A stretch of 64,000 bases of DNA from Candidatus Ozemibacter sibiricus. Its GTDB lineage: Bacteria; Muiribacteriota; Ozemobacteria; Ozemobacterales; Ozemobacteraceae. Positions 8,605 to 17,587 of this stretch are shown here, one piece after another. Every line of letters begins with the position of its first letter. Positions within the stretch are counted from its first letter, which is position 1. The notes under the pieces were generated by a model. The model was given only the letters and a program-made list of their open reading frames with translations. It was not told the origin of the DNA and searched no databases. The stretch is taken from contig QOQW01000027.1 of the NCBI GenBank assembly GCA_003327425.1, forward strand, positions 16,141 to 80,140, read 5' to 3'. Made by a program: the position numbers and the translations under genes.

Positions 8605-8808
8605 ATGAAACTGAAAGTGATCGTTCACAAGGCACAAGAAGGCGGCTATTGGGCTGAGGTTCCCGCCATTCCAGGGTGCGCTACCCAAGGGGAAACCTTC
8701 GAAGAACTTCTGAAAAACCTCTACGAAGCAGTCGAAGGCTGTCTTTCCGTAGAGGTAGAACCATCGACACTCGATCCTGACAGTGAAATACTGGACATTG
8801 CCGTGTGA
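8605..8808 (+). CDS. hicB: HicB-family antitoxin
   Basis: A 67-residue protein with the partial RNase H-like HicB fold: a first strand (MKLKVIVHKAQEGGYWAEVPAIPGC), the GETFEELLKNLYEAVEGCL helix, and an acidic tail. It would bind and neutralise the HicA toxin encoded next. It is short and has no recognisable C-terminal ribbon-helix-helix or HTH domain, so DNA binding by HicB itself is uncertain. GGAGA lies 8 nt before the ATG. Order is antitoxin first, and the stop overlaps the hicA start. Confidence 0.85.
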   Translation: MKLKVIVHKAQEGGYWAEVPAIPGCATQGETFEELLKNLYEAVEGCLSVEVEPSTLDPDSEILDIAV

Positions 8809-9005
8809 AAAGCCTTTCGGGGAAAGATCTGGCCAGGTTGGTCGAGCAACATGGCTGGGTGCTGGTGCGAGTGAACGGAAGTCACCACATCTATTGCAAA
8901 CCAGGAACGACCGTTCGCCTTTCCATCCCGATTCACGGCAATACGCCGTTGAAAACAGGCCTTTTGAGCCACCTTCTCAAACTGGCAGGCATAAAAAGCC
9001 CCTGA
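8805..9005 (+). CDS. hicA: HicA-family mRNA interferase toxin
   Basis: A 66-residue protein with the compact double-stranded-RNA-binding-like HicA fold. The diagnostic GSHHIY block contains the catalytic histidine, preceded by KDLARLVEQHGWVLVR and followed by IPIHG and LLSHLLKLAGI. It would cleave mRNA when unneutralised. The GTG start overlaps the hicB stop by 4 nt (GTGA), typical of coupled toxin-antitoxin pairs. Confidence 0.88.
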   Translation: MKSLSGKDLARLVEQHGWVLVRVNGSHHIYCKPGTTVRLSIPIHGNTPLKTGLLSHLLKLAGIKSP

Positions 9006-9126
9006 GACGAGAAGGCGCGGCACCTGGCCCGACGCTGGGCCAAATGCCGGTCCCCGAGGCAGCGCAAGGCGCTCCGAGACCCTGATGCCTCCGGCGGATG
9101 CTCATCCCTTCCCGTAGACCTCACGC

Positions 9127-10293
9127 ATGACCCCGCCCAGCCGCCCCGCCCGCCGCCCCGACGAACGACCGCCCTGTCCCGCCCCGGGCGATCGTCTGGC
9201 GTTGTACATCCATGTCCCGTTTTGTGCGGGGAAGTGTGCCTATTGCGGGTTCTATTCGGTGCCGGCCACCCCCGAGGCGATCGACCGCTATCTCGACCGC
9301 CTGGACCGCGAAGCGCACGAGCGGATCACCCCCGAGCTGGCCGCCCGTCTCCGGACCGTGTTCATCGGGGGAGGCAATCCGACAGCCCTGGGGGCGGCAG
9401 CCCTCGGTCGACTTCTGCACACCTTGACGGACATCCTTGGCGGTTCGCCGATCGAGGAATGGACGATCGAAACGAACCCCGAAACCTTCCGCCGCGAGCT
9501 GCGGCCGTTGTTGCGACCGCTGCCCGGCCTGCGCCTGAGCATCGGCCTGCAGCGCCTGCGGGACGAGGAGATCGCCTGGCTCGGCCGGTCGGCCACCGCC
9601 CGCCAGGGCCGGCAAGCCATCGAAACCGCCCTGACCATCACGCCCAACGTCGGCATCGATCTGATCCTCGGCGTGCCGGAGCTGCCGTCTCTCGCCCCTG
9701 AACTGCGCAGCCTCGTCGAATCGCTGCCGATCCGGCATGTGTCGGCCTATTTCCTGACCCTCGAGCCCGACACGCCCTACGCCGAGGCCGTCGCCGCCGG
9801 CTCGCGCCAAGACCCCGCCGAGACCGGCCCCGAAGAGCTGTTCGGGGTGGCGGCCGTCCTGCAGGCGGCCGGGTTCGAGCAATACGAGATCTCCAACTTC
9901 GCCCGGGCCGGCAGCCGCTGCCAGCACAACCTCGCCTACTGGCACCAGCACGAGTATCTCGGCCTCGGCCCCGCCGCCGTCGGCACCCTCGCCGGCCAGC
10001 GCCGCACCAATCCCCCCTCGTTGCCCGACTGGCTGGCCGACGTTCCGCCGACGTTCGAATCGCTCGACGAGTCGACCCGGCAGCGCGAATTCCTGCTGCT
10101 GCGCCTGCGGCTGCTGCAGGAAGGGCTCGATCTGCAGGAATGGGAACGCCGCTTCGGCCCGCCCGCGCCGACTCTGATCGCGGCCCTGGACCGCGAGGTG
10201 GCCGCCGGCCTGCTCAGCCAGGCAGGCCTCCGCTACCGCCTGACGCCCGCCGGTCTGCCGTTCGCCAACCAGGTCATCGCCCGCCTGTTCTGA
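9127..10293 (+). CDS. hemW: HemW-like radical SAM protein
   Basis: A 388-residue radical SAM enzyme of the oxygen-independent coproporphyrinogen oxidase family. The iron-sulfur motif is CAGKCAYC (CxxxCxxC) within LYIHVPFC, followed by IETNPET and the ISNFA...HNLAYWHQHEYLGLGPAA block characteristic of HemW rather than HemN. HemW is thought to be a heme chaperone. The glycine-rich block reads GGGNPTAL where GGGTPS is usual. Length and C-terminal domain are normal. No clear ribosome-binding site precedes the ATG at 9127. It ends convergently towards a phosphatase gene. Confidence 0.85.
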   Translation: MTPPSRPARRPDERPPCPAPGDRLALYIHVPFCAGKCAYCGFYSVPATPEAIDRYLDRLDREAHERITPELAARLRTVFIGGGNPTALGAAALGRLLHTLTDILGGSPIEEWTIETNPETFRRELRPLLRPLPGLRLSIGLQRLRDEEIAWLGRSATARQGRQAIETALTITPNVGIDLILGVPELPSLAPELRSLVESLPIRHVSAYFLTLEPDTPYAEAVAAGSRQDPAETGPEELFGVAAVLQAAGFEQYEISNFARAGSRCQHNLAYWHQHEYLGLGPAAVGTLAGQRRTNPPSLPDWLADVPPTFESLDESTRQREFLLLRLRLLQEGLDLQEWERRFGPPAPTLIAALDREVAAGLLSQAGLRYRLTPAGLPFANQVIARLF

Positions 10294-10346
10294 GCCAAGG
10301 CCAGCGAGGGCCGACGCGCGCCCCGATCTTTCCCAAACGGGGACGT

Positions 10347-11087
10347 TCAGCGAGGCCGAGGCTGGGGACGATACCGGCGGATGAAATCGGCGATGCGGTC
10401 GGCGGCCATGAGATGCGGGTGCAGCCCGTATCGGAGGGCCTCCTGCAGGGCCGCTTCGTTGCTCATGCCATTCTCGATGCGCCAGACGGCGACCATGGCG
10501 CCGGTTCGATTCTTGCCGGCCGCGCAGTGGACGTAGACCTTGCCGTTGGCCGGGTTGCGCAGGATGGCCAGGAACTCGGCCACCTGCGCGGCGGTCGGCG
10601 GCATGGTGTCGGGCAGGGGGATGCGATAATAGTTCAGCCCCAGTTCCCGGACGGTCTGCTCTTCGGAAGGGTCTTCCAGCCGGAGGTTGATGATGGTCTT
10701 CACTCCCATCTCCTTCAAGCGACGGAAGCCCTCGGCGTTGGGCTGCCCCCCTCGGTAGAGCTGGCGGTCGACGCGGGCGAAATTGGGAAGCACCTGCTTC
10801 TCGGGGGGAAGAACGAAGCTGCGACTGAACAGCCAATCAAGATAGCCCTGGTTCAGGTTCAAGAGGGTGGTGGCGCGATGGCGGTAGCCGGGTTTGTCCC
10901 AGAGCTGCATCACCAGTTGACGCACCTGGCTGGCCACCTCGGGGGAATAGGGCGGCCGGCGCGCCGCCAGCTCCTGCAAGGCGGCCAGCGCCTGCCGGTC
11001 GGTCAGGGACGTCGTTTCCGCGCCCCACGCGGGGTGGAGAGACACGCCAAGGCACAGCACCACACCAAGCACCACCAAGATTCGCAT
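10347..11087 (-). CDS. exported dual-specificity/tyrosine phosphatase
   Basis: A 246-residue protein with signal peptide (residues 1-23, ending AWGA). The catalytic P-loop is HCAAGKNRTG, a Cx5R motif of Cys-dependent phosphatases, with an upstream segment (LYRGGQPNAEGFRRLKEMGVKTIINLR) and general-acid region (YRIPLPDTMPP) typical of dual-specificity or DUF442-like phosphatases. It would dephosphorylate proteins or phospholipid/inositol substrates outside the cytoplasm. The ATG at 11087 is preceded by GGAGA at 4 nt. A TATCAT box ~50 nt upstream is a possible -10. It lies downstream of a PP2C phosphatase on the same strand. Confidence 0.82.
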   Translation of the reverse strand: MRILVVLGVVLCLGVSLHPAWGAETTSLTDRQALAALQELAARRPPYSPEVASQVRQLVMQLWDKPGYRHRATTLLNLNQGYLDWLFSRSFVLPPEKQVLPNFARVDRQLYRGGQPNAEGFRRLKEMGVKTIINLRLEDPSEEQTVRELGLNYYRIPLPDTMPPTAAQVAEFLAILRNPANGKVYVHCAAGKNRTGAMVAVWRIENGMSNEAALQEALRYGLHPHLMAADRIADFIRRYRPQPRPR

Positions 11088-11164
11088 ACGGTCTCCTGCA
11101 CGTAGGTTGTTGCAACTGCGGTTGCCTATGATACCTGAAACTACCATGCCCGTTCGCCAGCCAG

Positions 11165-14100
11165 TCATTCAGTCGGCGTTCGGCCCACGAGGGGCCCCTC
11201 AGCGGCGATCGCTCGTTCGACCATGAGAACGGTGAAGTCGTCGGGCAGGCTGCCGCCGGCCTGCACCACCGGGTGCTCGGCGAGGCAGCGGCGACAGGCC
11301 TCTTCGAGGGGCAGGGCGGCCCGTTCGGCCAGGAACTGTCCCAGCACGTCGAATCCTGAGAGCGAGGCGGTGCCTAGCGACTCGAACAGGCCATCAGAAT
11401 AGAAGACCCACCGTTCGCCGGGTTCGAACTGAAAGTCCCCGAACCGCCCTTTGAAGACGGAACGGAGGCCCACCGGCGACCCCGGCAGGGCCACCGCGAC
11501 CGGCGGCTGCCCCGGGCGGAACCGCCAGGGGTAGGGATGGCCGCAGTTGCAGAAGGTGGCCTGCCCGGTCGTCGCATCGATGAGCAGCACGCCCAGCGTC
11601 ATGAACAGCGACTCGCCTCCGCCGTGCCGGATGGCCCGATGGAGGGCGGTCATCAGGTCTTCGAGCGAGGACTGGCGGGCCGCCGCCTCGGTGATGATGG
11701 CCTTGGCCATGGCCATGACCAGGGCGGCGGGCACGCCGTGACCGGTGACATCGCCCTGCAGCACCAGCAGGCGCCCCGGGCCGAAGGCCAGGTAGTCGAA
11801 GTAATCGCCCCCCAGCTCGGAGGCCGGCAGCGACCGGCCGAACGCCCGCATCTCACCAAGGGCCAGGGGCTGGCGCGGGAACAACCGGTCTTGGACCTGC
11901 CGGCCCATGTCGAGCTCATGCATGCCTTCCATCATGCGATTGAACAGGACGGCGAGGTCGCCGAACTCGTCCCGGTCGAGAACCGGCAGCCGGTAGCGGA
12001 ATTCCTTGCCCCGCACGGCCTCGACCCCGCGCGCCACCTCTCTGACCGGTTCGAGGAACTTGCGAGCCAGCAGGACGCTCACCAGGCCCGTGAAGGTGGC
12101 GATCAGCAGGGCGAACACCAGCAGGGTCCGGCGCAAGGCGGTGATCTGCGCGGCCAGCGGGGCGAACGGGCGCACGGCGAAGAACCCGAAGCCCGGCAGC
12201 CCCTGGCCCGGCACGCAGGTCAACAAAGCGGGCTGGCCTTTGTAGTCGATGCGACCATGACAGAGCTGACGCTGAGCCCGGAAGCGCTGGAAGATCCGAT
12301 GGAAATCAGCGCCGACCGGCCGCCGGGGAAACATCGGAAAGAACGACTCGCGGACCCGTTGCCGACGACGACGCGGCTTGCCCCGGCTCTGGTTCGCGGA
12401 CCGCTCCGTCGGGACCTCGGTGACGACTCGGTTTCTGGTCCGGTGGACGCGCGTCAGACGCGCACAGAAGAGTTCGGTGCCATCGTCGAGCGGCTTCATC
12501 GGCAAGAACCGGCCGAGGTAGAGGGCGATCAGGTCGTCGACATCCCAGGCGATGCCGACGATCTGGGCGGGCTTGCCCTGACGGGGGCCGACGACGTCGT
12601 AGAAGATGTAGGTGTCCATGGTTCCCACATGCAGACGTTGCAAGGTGCCCAGGCCGGCCAGCAGGTCGGCCAGCAGATCGGCCGGATCGCGGGCCAGCAG
12701 CAGGCTGGCGGCCACCTGGGAACGGGCGAGCCCCCCCGCGTTCCCACCTTTTCCAAGGTCGGAGGCGTCGCCCCGCACCTGGGCCAGGACCTCCCCCAGC
12801 AAGCCGCTGATCAGCTTGCGCAACTGCTGTTCGCCCGGGCGCAGGCCGGCGCCTTGCCGCAACAGGGTTTCCCGCCCCTGATGGTCGAGAATCTGGATGG
12901 TACGGCAGTGGTACCGCTGCCGAAAGGTCTCGAGATCGGCCTGCAACCGTGCCTGCCCGGCGGGGGTTCGTGGCGCCGACGAGCGCAGCAGGTGCTGCAG
13001 TCGCACCTCGCACAAACGGAAGACCCTGACCAGCTGGGAATCGAGGGTCTGCAAGATCGATTCGGCGGCCCGATGGGCCTGATCGACGAGCAGAACCTCG
13101 CGCTCGCGCAGGTAGGCGGCGAGCAAGAAAAAAGCGACGAACACCGGCAAGAAGGAGGCGAACCCGAACACGACGGTCAGTTTCCAGCGCCACGAGATCC
13201 AGGGCGGCGGGTCCATCCGCTGAACCATCCAGATGGCCAGGGTGACCAGCAGGAAGAACCCGATGGCGAATCCCCGATATTGCGTCCGATGGCGGGCGGG
13301 AAGATCGGAGACCCGATCGGGGCAGGAAGCCAGCACCCGATACCGCGAGTCGACCAGCCCCATCGCCCACAAGCGGCCCCCTTCCCGGAGGCAGGGGGTG
13401 TTTTCCCGTTCCCCTCGCAGAACCACCGGAATGGCCTGTCGGCGAAAGGCTTCATCGCCGGGCCCGCTCAGAGTCATGGCATAGGTGTCGAGCAGATGCA
13501 GGGTGATTTCGCCGCGCGGCGGCGCCGCCACGCGGGAGCGGATGCCCAGATCGGAGGTGAAGCCCTGGCGATGCACGAAGGCCAGCAGAGCAAACCGGGA
13601 ACCGAGGTGGGTGAACAGCCAGGTCTTGCGGGGCAGGCGGTTGATGTCGGTCCAGCCCTGGCCGATGTTCTCGAATTTCGGCTGGCCCGGTCGTCCGCCG
13701 AGCAGGAGGGCGAGGGACGGCGCCTCTTTGAGGGCGAGGCGATGCCGTTCGCCGCGTTCGATCTCCCGCAGTCGCTGAAGGAAGCGGGTGACCAGCCTGG
13801 CCGATTCCCCCTGGTCGGATTTCCAGATCACCCGATCGCGGTCGTCGGCCAGGAAGAAGGAAAACAGCCCCGGGTAGCGGCGAACGAGGGCACGCAACCG
13901 AGGGTACACCCAGCGGTGCGGGCAGCTCTGCCCCTCAGCCCGTTCGACGAGACGCCGCAAGGCGGGCTGGATGAGATCTTCAGCCTCGGCCAGCCCGAGC
14001 AGCCTGGTCACCTCGGTCTGCAGAGCGGCGAACTGTTCCCGTTCGAGCGCTTCCCGACGAACCTCCCAGAGGTAGGAGGAGGCCACATCGCCGAGAATGA

Positions 14101-14227
14101 GCGGAAACCCGCAAAAGCAGAATGAGATGGCGCAGGCCAGCAGCATCTGTCGCCCGCACGACGGCCGCGTCGTCGGTCGTCGCGGCTCGCCCATCATGGC
14201 GCGCGGTGAAGGGTCGGAGCAGCTCAT
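11165..14227 (-). CDS. membrane PP2C/SpoIIE phosphatase with HAMP domain
   Basis: A 1020-residue signalling protein. It has an N-terminal membrane helix (~28-50), a ~250-residue extracytoplasmic region, two central helices (LAIWMVQ region and FLPVFVAFFLLAAYL), a second sensor region, a further helix (LLVFALLIATFTGLVSVLLA), and a HAMP linker (FLEPVREVARGVEAVRGKEFRYRLP...DEFGDLAVLFNRMM). The C-terminal ~220 residues are a SpoIIE-type PP2C domain (ELGGDYFDYLAF, LQGDVTGHGVPAALVMAMAKA, FCNCGHPYPW, YSDGLFES), probably Mn-dependent. Such proteins dephosphorylate STAS anti-anti-sigma proteins; a STAS gene lies at 17009. A TATACT box sits 8 nt before its ATG. Confidence 0.88.
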   Translation of the reverse strand: MSCSDPSPRAMMGEPRRPTTRPSCGRQMLLACAISFCFCGFPLILGDVASSYLWEVRREALEREQFAALQTEVTRLLGLAEAEDLIQPALRRLVERAEGQSCPHRWVYPRLRALVRRYPGLFSFFLADDRDRVIWKSDQGESARLVTRFLQRLREIERGERHRLALKEAPSLALLLGGRPGQPKFENIGQGWTDINRLPRKTWLFTHLGSRFALLAFVHRQGFTSDLGIRSRVAAPPRGEITLHLLDTYAMTLSGPGDEAFRRQAIPVVLRGERENTPCLREGGRLWAMGLVDSRYRVLASCPDRVSDLPARHRTQYRGFAIGFFLLVTLAIWMVQRMDPPPWISWRWKLTVVFGFASFLPVFVAFFLLAAYLREREVLLVDQAHRAAESILQTLDSQLVRVFRLCEVRLQHLLRSSAPRTPAGQARLQADLETFRQRYHCRTIQILDHQGRETLLRQGAGLRPGEQQLRKLISGLLGEVLAQVRGDASDLGKGGNAGGLARSQVAASLLLARDPADLLADLLAGLGTLQRLHVGTMDTYIFYDVVGPRQGKPAQIVGIAWDVDDLIALYLGRFLPMKPLDDGTELFCARLTRVHRTRNRVVTEVPTERSANQSRGKPRRRRQRVRESFFPMFPRRPVGADFHRIFQRFRAQRQLCHGRIDYKGQPALLTCVPGQGLPGFGFFAVRPFAPLAAQITALRRTLLVFALLIATFTGLVSVLLARKFLEPVREVARGVEAVRGKEFRYRLPVLDRDEFGDLAVLFNRMMEGMHELDMGRQVQDRLFPRQPLALGEMRAFGRSLPASELGGDYFDYLAFGPGRLLVLQGDVTGHGVPAALVMAMAKAIITEAAARQSSLEDLMTALHRAIRHGGGESLFMTLGVLLIDATTGQATFCNCGHPYPWRFRPGQPPVAVALPGSPVGLRSVFKGRFGDFQFEPGERWVFYSDGLFESLGTASLSGFDVLGQFLAERAALPLEEACRRCLAEHPVVQAGGSLPDDFTVLMVERAIAAEGPLVGRTPTE

Positions 14228-14235
14228 GCGCCGCC

Positions 14236-14241
14236 AGTATA
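14236..14241 (-). promoter_or_regulatory. -10 box for the PP2C gene, near-leaderless
   Basis: On the minus strand TATACT is followed by 8 nt and then the ATG at 14227, so the transcript would have at most one or two leader bases. No -35 match is evident. Confidence 0.4.
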
Positions 14242-14452
14242 CCCCATACCCGCCGCCATCGCTGCCGACCAGGAAGGTTTCGCACGGCGCGAGACCAGAT
14301 GGAGGAGCGCAGGTTCATCCCGATTCCACCCCGCCACCGCCAGAACCCGCCGAGGCCGAATCCTGATAGCCTCCGACCGAGAAGGCAGAAGAGATGAAGA
14401 GTAGTCAGCGGGCGAGGGTCGGAGTATCATGAGGGCGGACCGCGTCAGCCAT

Positions 14453-16960
14453 ATGGACGACCTTCTTCAGGAACTCGTATCGCCGATCAAGACCTTCCGG
14501 CTGTTCGCCCTCGAGCGGATCATCCAGCAAGGAGGGCCGCCGGAGCTGCGGCAGTTCCTCGAAGACCGGCAGCTGCACGAAGAGGATGAGGAGTGCCAGG
14601 TCCTGCTCATCCATGCGCTGGCGGCGGTGCGGGCCCGCGAAGAAGCTCGCCTGACAACAGCGCCCGCCGCACCGGCCTCGCCCGTCTCGCCCACAACTCC
14701 AGCCTCCTCAGCCCCGCCGCTCGATCCCGCCACCCTGACCTGGCCGGTCGATGATCCGGCCGCCCAGCTCGAGCTGCTGACCCGCCTGCCCGCCGAGCGG
14801 CTGGCCGAGTTCGCCCCGCGCGCGCCCATCTGGCTGGCCGCCACCGAGGCGCCCCATGCGCAAGCCGCCCTGCTTCGAACCTTCCGGGCCCACTGGCCAG
14901 AGGACCACCTCGAGGCACTGGCCCCGCTGCTGGGCGCCAATTCCCTGGCCGTGCGCAGCGCCGCCTTGCAGCTGCTGATCGACAAGGTCCCGCAGGAGGT
15001 CGGGCGGTTCCTGCCCCGCTTGCTGTCGGCCGATGATCCGCGGCTGCGTTCGCTGGCCATCCAGGGCCTGGCCGCCATCGACCTGGAAAGCGCCCTCGAG
15101 CACATCGAGGCCATGCTGGTCAGCTCCCAACCGGCCAGCCGTGGGTTCGCCATCCGCAACTGCCTGTTCCTGCCGTTCGAGCGGGTCAAACCGTTGCTGC
15201 TCAAGGCGCTGGCCGTCGAATGCTTCCCCGAGCTCATCGAGAAGGCCGGCGCCATCCTGCGCAGCAACCCTGATCCCGAGACGCCCTATCGGCTCTGGGA
15301 GCTGATCGAACGAGCCCCCGCCAAACTGCAGCCCCCTCTCAAAGGCGTCCTGCAGGGGGTCTGCCAGAGCCTGCGCGACTCCGGCCTCCTCGGCGACGGC
15401 TACCAGGAGTTTCAGGCGCACCTGCAGGAATGGGTCCATCGGCGGGTCGCGATCCACAAGGTTCAGGCCTGGCTCGAACGCGAGCCCGACCCCGACCTGC
15501 CCGACGGGGGCGATCTCGACCCGCCCGATCCCAGCTCGCCGTACATTCGATGGGCGCTCGAGCAAGCCCTGACCTGGGATCTCCCCTCAGCCGCCCGACA
15601 ACGGGTCGCCTGTCTGCTCGCCCCGCCGCAGCTGTCACCCGCAACGACGGTCACCCCACCCACCGCCGATGCCTCGCCGGCGCCCAGTCTCGAGCGGGGC
15701 CCCACCCCGACCTCGAGGACCGCCGTCCCCAGCCAGACCGCCCCCCCACCGCCCGCCCCGGCCGCCAGCGCAGGCGCGGCCAGCGCGGCCCCCACCGACC
15801 CGACGCAGGCCTTGCTGTTCCGCCTGCATCGCCTCCAGGACGAAGACCGCCAGGAAGCGCGCACCCTGCTGGCCGAGGTGCTGACCAAGGGAAGCCACCC
15901 GCCGCCGGTCCTGGCCACGGCCTTCCGAACGGCGGCACGGCTGCGCTTCCTGGAGTTCGTCATTCCTGCCGAGCGGCTGCTCAAGACCAACCATGAGAGC
16001 CTGCTCGCCGCCGTGCTCGAATACCTGGGCACGGCCGATCCCGATCGGGTCATGCCGTTCCTGGGCAAATTCCTCCAGTCGCGGTCCCGGCGGGTCAAGG
16101 GCGCCGCCCTCGAACTGATCCGACGGCTCGACCCGCCGCGGGCGCTGTCGGCCCTCGAATTCATGCTCTCGAACCGGGAAGAAGCCGAACAGGAGCAGGC
16201 GCTCGCCTGCATGGTGCATTTCGAGTTCTCGCTGATCCGGAAACTGCTCACCGACTATCTGTCGCGCCATCCGCCCGAGGCTCTGTTCCTCAAGGGGTTG
16301 TGCCTCTTCCAGGCCAATCCCGAGAAAGACAACCTCTATCCGCTGTACTGTCTCGAGAAATCGCTCAGCCCTCCGCTCGACGCCAAGGTCAGGAAGGTGC
16401 GGGAAGCCACCATCCAGGCCCTGACCGAGCTGGGCCTGCCCATCGAACCCGAGATCAAGACCGAAACCCATCTCGAAGATCGCCGCCAGGCCGACGAGGC
16501 ACGACGGCGAACCCCCCCGCCTTTCAGCCCGGCGCGCCTCAGGCAGGCGGCCGAGGGGCCGAGCCGGCTGGTTCGTCTGCTGGAAGCGCTGGGCCTGCGG
16601 GAATGGCACCCGCCGACAGGCCTCGAGCCGGTCTTGCTGGTCGTGGCCATCTTCCTGGCGGTGGTGGGCTGGTATGCCCTGCGCGAGCCGCCGCCGCCCC
16701 CGACGCCGGCCGGCACCATGCGACCGGGCGCGGTCCTGGCCCAGCGCCTGGAGGTGGAAGGCCGCGTCCTGCGGGTCTTCCGCGACCGCCTCACCACCAT
16801 CGAAATGACCGGCCCCGACGGCGTGCAGTATTCCGTCGAGGTCGCCATCGATGCCCCGACCGTGGCTCCTGGCGATCTCGTGCAGGTCGTGATCGTCCCC
16901 GTGCGGGTCACCCGGCTGGGGGTGGTCATCGCCCGCTGCCTGTCGTTGAAAAAAGCCTGA
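14453..16960 (+). CDS. HEAT-repeat membrane-anchored protein
   Basis: An 835-residue protein made mainly of helical HEAT-like repeats (for example AVRSAALQLLIDKVPQEV, LRSLAIQGLAAIDLESALEHIE, KGAALELIRRLDPPRALSALEFML), interrupted by a Pro/Ala-rich linker around residues 395-445. A single membrane helix lies near residues 726-743 (LLVVAIFLAVVGWYAL), followed by a small beta-rich C-terminal domain (VEGRVLRVFRDRLTTIEM...). I chose 14453 because the earlier ATG at 14429 overlaps a TATCAT -10-like box (14425-14430). No clear SD supports either start. The next gene is a STAS protein 48 nt downstream, so it may belong to that signalling operon. Function unknown. Confidence 0.7.
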   Translation: MDDLLQELVSPIKTFRLFALERIIQQGGPPELRQFLEDRQLHEEDEECQVLLIHALAAVRAREEARLTTAPAAPASPVSPTTPASSAPPLDPATLTWPVDDPAAQLELLTRLPAERLAEFAPRAPIWLAATEAPHAQAALLRTFRAHWPEDHLEALAPLLGANSLAVRSAALQLLIDKVPQEVGRFLPRLLSADDPRLRSLAIQGLAAIDLESALEHIEAMLVSSQPASRGFAIRNCLFLPFERVKPLLLKALAVECFPELIEKAGAILRSNPDPETPYRLWELIERAPAKLQPPLKGVLQGVCQSLRDSGLLGDGYQEFQAHLQEWVHRRVAIHKVQAWLEREPDPDLPDGGDLDPPDPSSPYIRWALEQALTWDLPSAARQRVACLLAPPQLSPATTVTPPTADASPAPSLERGPTPTSRTAVPSQTAPPPPAPAASAGAASAAPTDPTQALLFRLHRLQDEDRQEARTLLAEVLTKGSHPPPVLATAFRTAARLRFLEFVIPAERLLKTNHESLLAAVLEYLGTADPDRVMPFLGKFLQSRSRRVKGAALELIRRLDPPRALSALEFMLSNREEAEQEQALACMVHFEFSLIRKLLTDYLSRHPPEALFLKGLCLFQANPEKDNLYPLYCLEKSLSPPLDAKVRKVREATIQALTELGLPIEPEIKTETHLEDRRQADEARRRTPPPFSPARLRQAAEGPSRLVRLLEALGLREWHPPTGLEPVLLVVAIFLAVVGWYALREPPPPPTPAGTMRPGAVLAQRLEVEGRVLRVFRDRLTTIEMTGPDGVQYSVEVAIDAPTVAPGDLVQVVIVPVRVTRLGVVIARCLSLKKA

Positions 16961-17008
16961 ACCGATGGTAGGCTGGAACAAGACTCAGCCACCCAGGAGC
17001 GGTTCTGC

Positions 17009-17371
17009 ATGGCCACCCCCGTTCAGCCGTTTTCCATCGAACTCAAATCCGAGGCGGGCCTGCCCGTCCTCGAGATGCACGGGTATTTCGGCCAGGAGGC
17101 GGCCGCGCGCGCCCGCGAGATCCTGGTCGATCTGCTGGCGAAAGGGCAGACCCGGATCATCTTCGATTTTTCCCCCTGCAAACTGATCAACAGCCCTGGC
17201 GTGGTCGGCATCATGAAGCTGACCATGGAGATCGTCGAGGATTTCCAGGGCGATCTGGCCATCACGGGACTGGACAACCTGAAGTTCACCGTGCTCGACA
17301 TGGCCGGGGTCTTCCCCATGGCGCAGCGCGCGACTTCTCGGGCCGAAGCCATCCGCCTGCTGAAAAAATAA
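17009..17371 (+). CDS. STAS-domain anti-anti-sigma-like protein
   Basis: A 120-residue single STAS domain. It has the alternating strand/helix layout (LPVLEMHGYFGQ, AREILVDLLAKGQTRIIFDFSPC) and the conserved phospho-acceptor region LINSPGVVGIMKL, whose serine is at the position phosphorylated in SpoIIAA/RsbV proteins. It would act by partner switching with a serine kinase and a PP2C phosphatase such as the one at 11165-14227. No RsbW-like kinase is seen in the window. GGAG lies 8 nt before the ATG. An ECF promoter starts 15 nt after its stop. Confidence 0.85.
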   Translation: MATPVQPFSIELKSEAGLPVLEMHGYFGQEAAARAREILVDLLAKGQTRIIFDFSPCKLINSPGVVGIMKLTMEIVEDFQGDLAITGLDNLKFTVLDMAGVFPMAQRATSRAEAIRLLKK

Positions 17372-17385
17372 CCGACGAACCTTCG

Positions 17386-17414
17386 TGTAACACTCCCTCC
17401 CCCACCGACGTAAC
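17386..17414 (+). promoter_or_regulatory. ECF-type promoter TGTAAC-N17-CGTAAC upstream of sigma operon
   Basis: TGTAAC (17386-17391) and CGTAAC (17409-17414) are separated by exactly 17 nt. The same pair with the same spacing precedes the two lipoprotein genes, which suggests autoregulation of the sigma factor. It would give a leader of about 165 nt before the sigma start. Confidence 0.75.
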
Positions 17415-17434
17415 CGGGGTGAAGTCCAGCATTT

Positions 17435-17452
17435 CCGGACCCCTCGGTCCGG
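17435..17452 (+). other. leader hairpin, strong-SD upstream ORF and second promoter
   Basis: In the sigma leader, CCGGACC-CCTC-GGTCCGG forms a 7-bp hairpin (17435-17452). Right after it AAAGGAGGGAG precedes an ATG at 17466 that opens an 89-codon reading frame overlapping the sigma start in another frame. A possible housekeeping promoter TGGATT-N17-TATAAC (17518-17546) lies closer to the sigma gene. These could regulate sigma translation; only the sequence elements are seen. Confidence 0.35.
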
Positions 17453-17587
17453 GGAAAGGAGGGAGATGGATCCAGGGGCGGTCGTCGCCCCCGCCAGGCG
17501 GCCCCAGGACCCGACACTGGATTTTTCCCCACCCATCCGATATAACAGGAAGAATCCAGTTTCTCGAAAGCAGGTGAAGACAGGAAC

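Noticed and set aside
9121..10836. 571-codon minus-strand open frame
   Set aside because: Antisense to hemW and the neighbouring phosphatase, no domain content.
11537..14125. 862-codon plus-strand open frame
   Set aside because: It is the antisense shadow of the SpoIIE/PP2C gene; the minus-strand translation has clear domains while this one is compositionally odd (Gly/Glu/Gln/His-rich).
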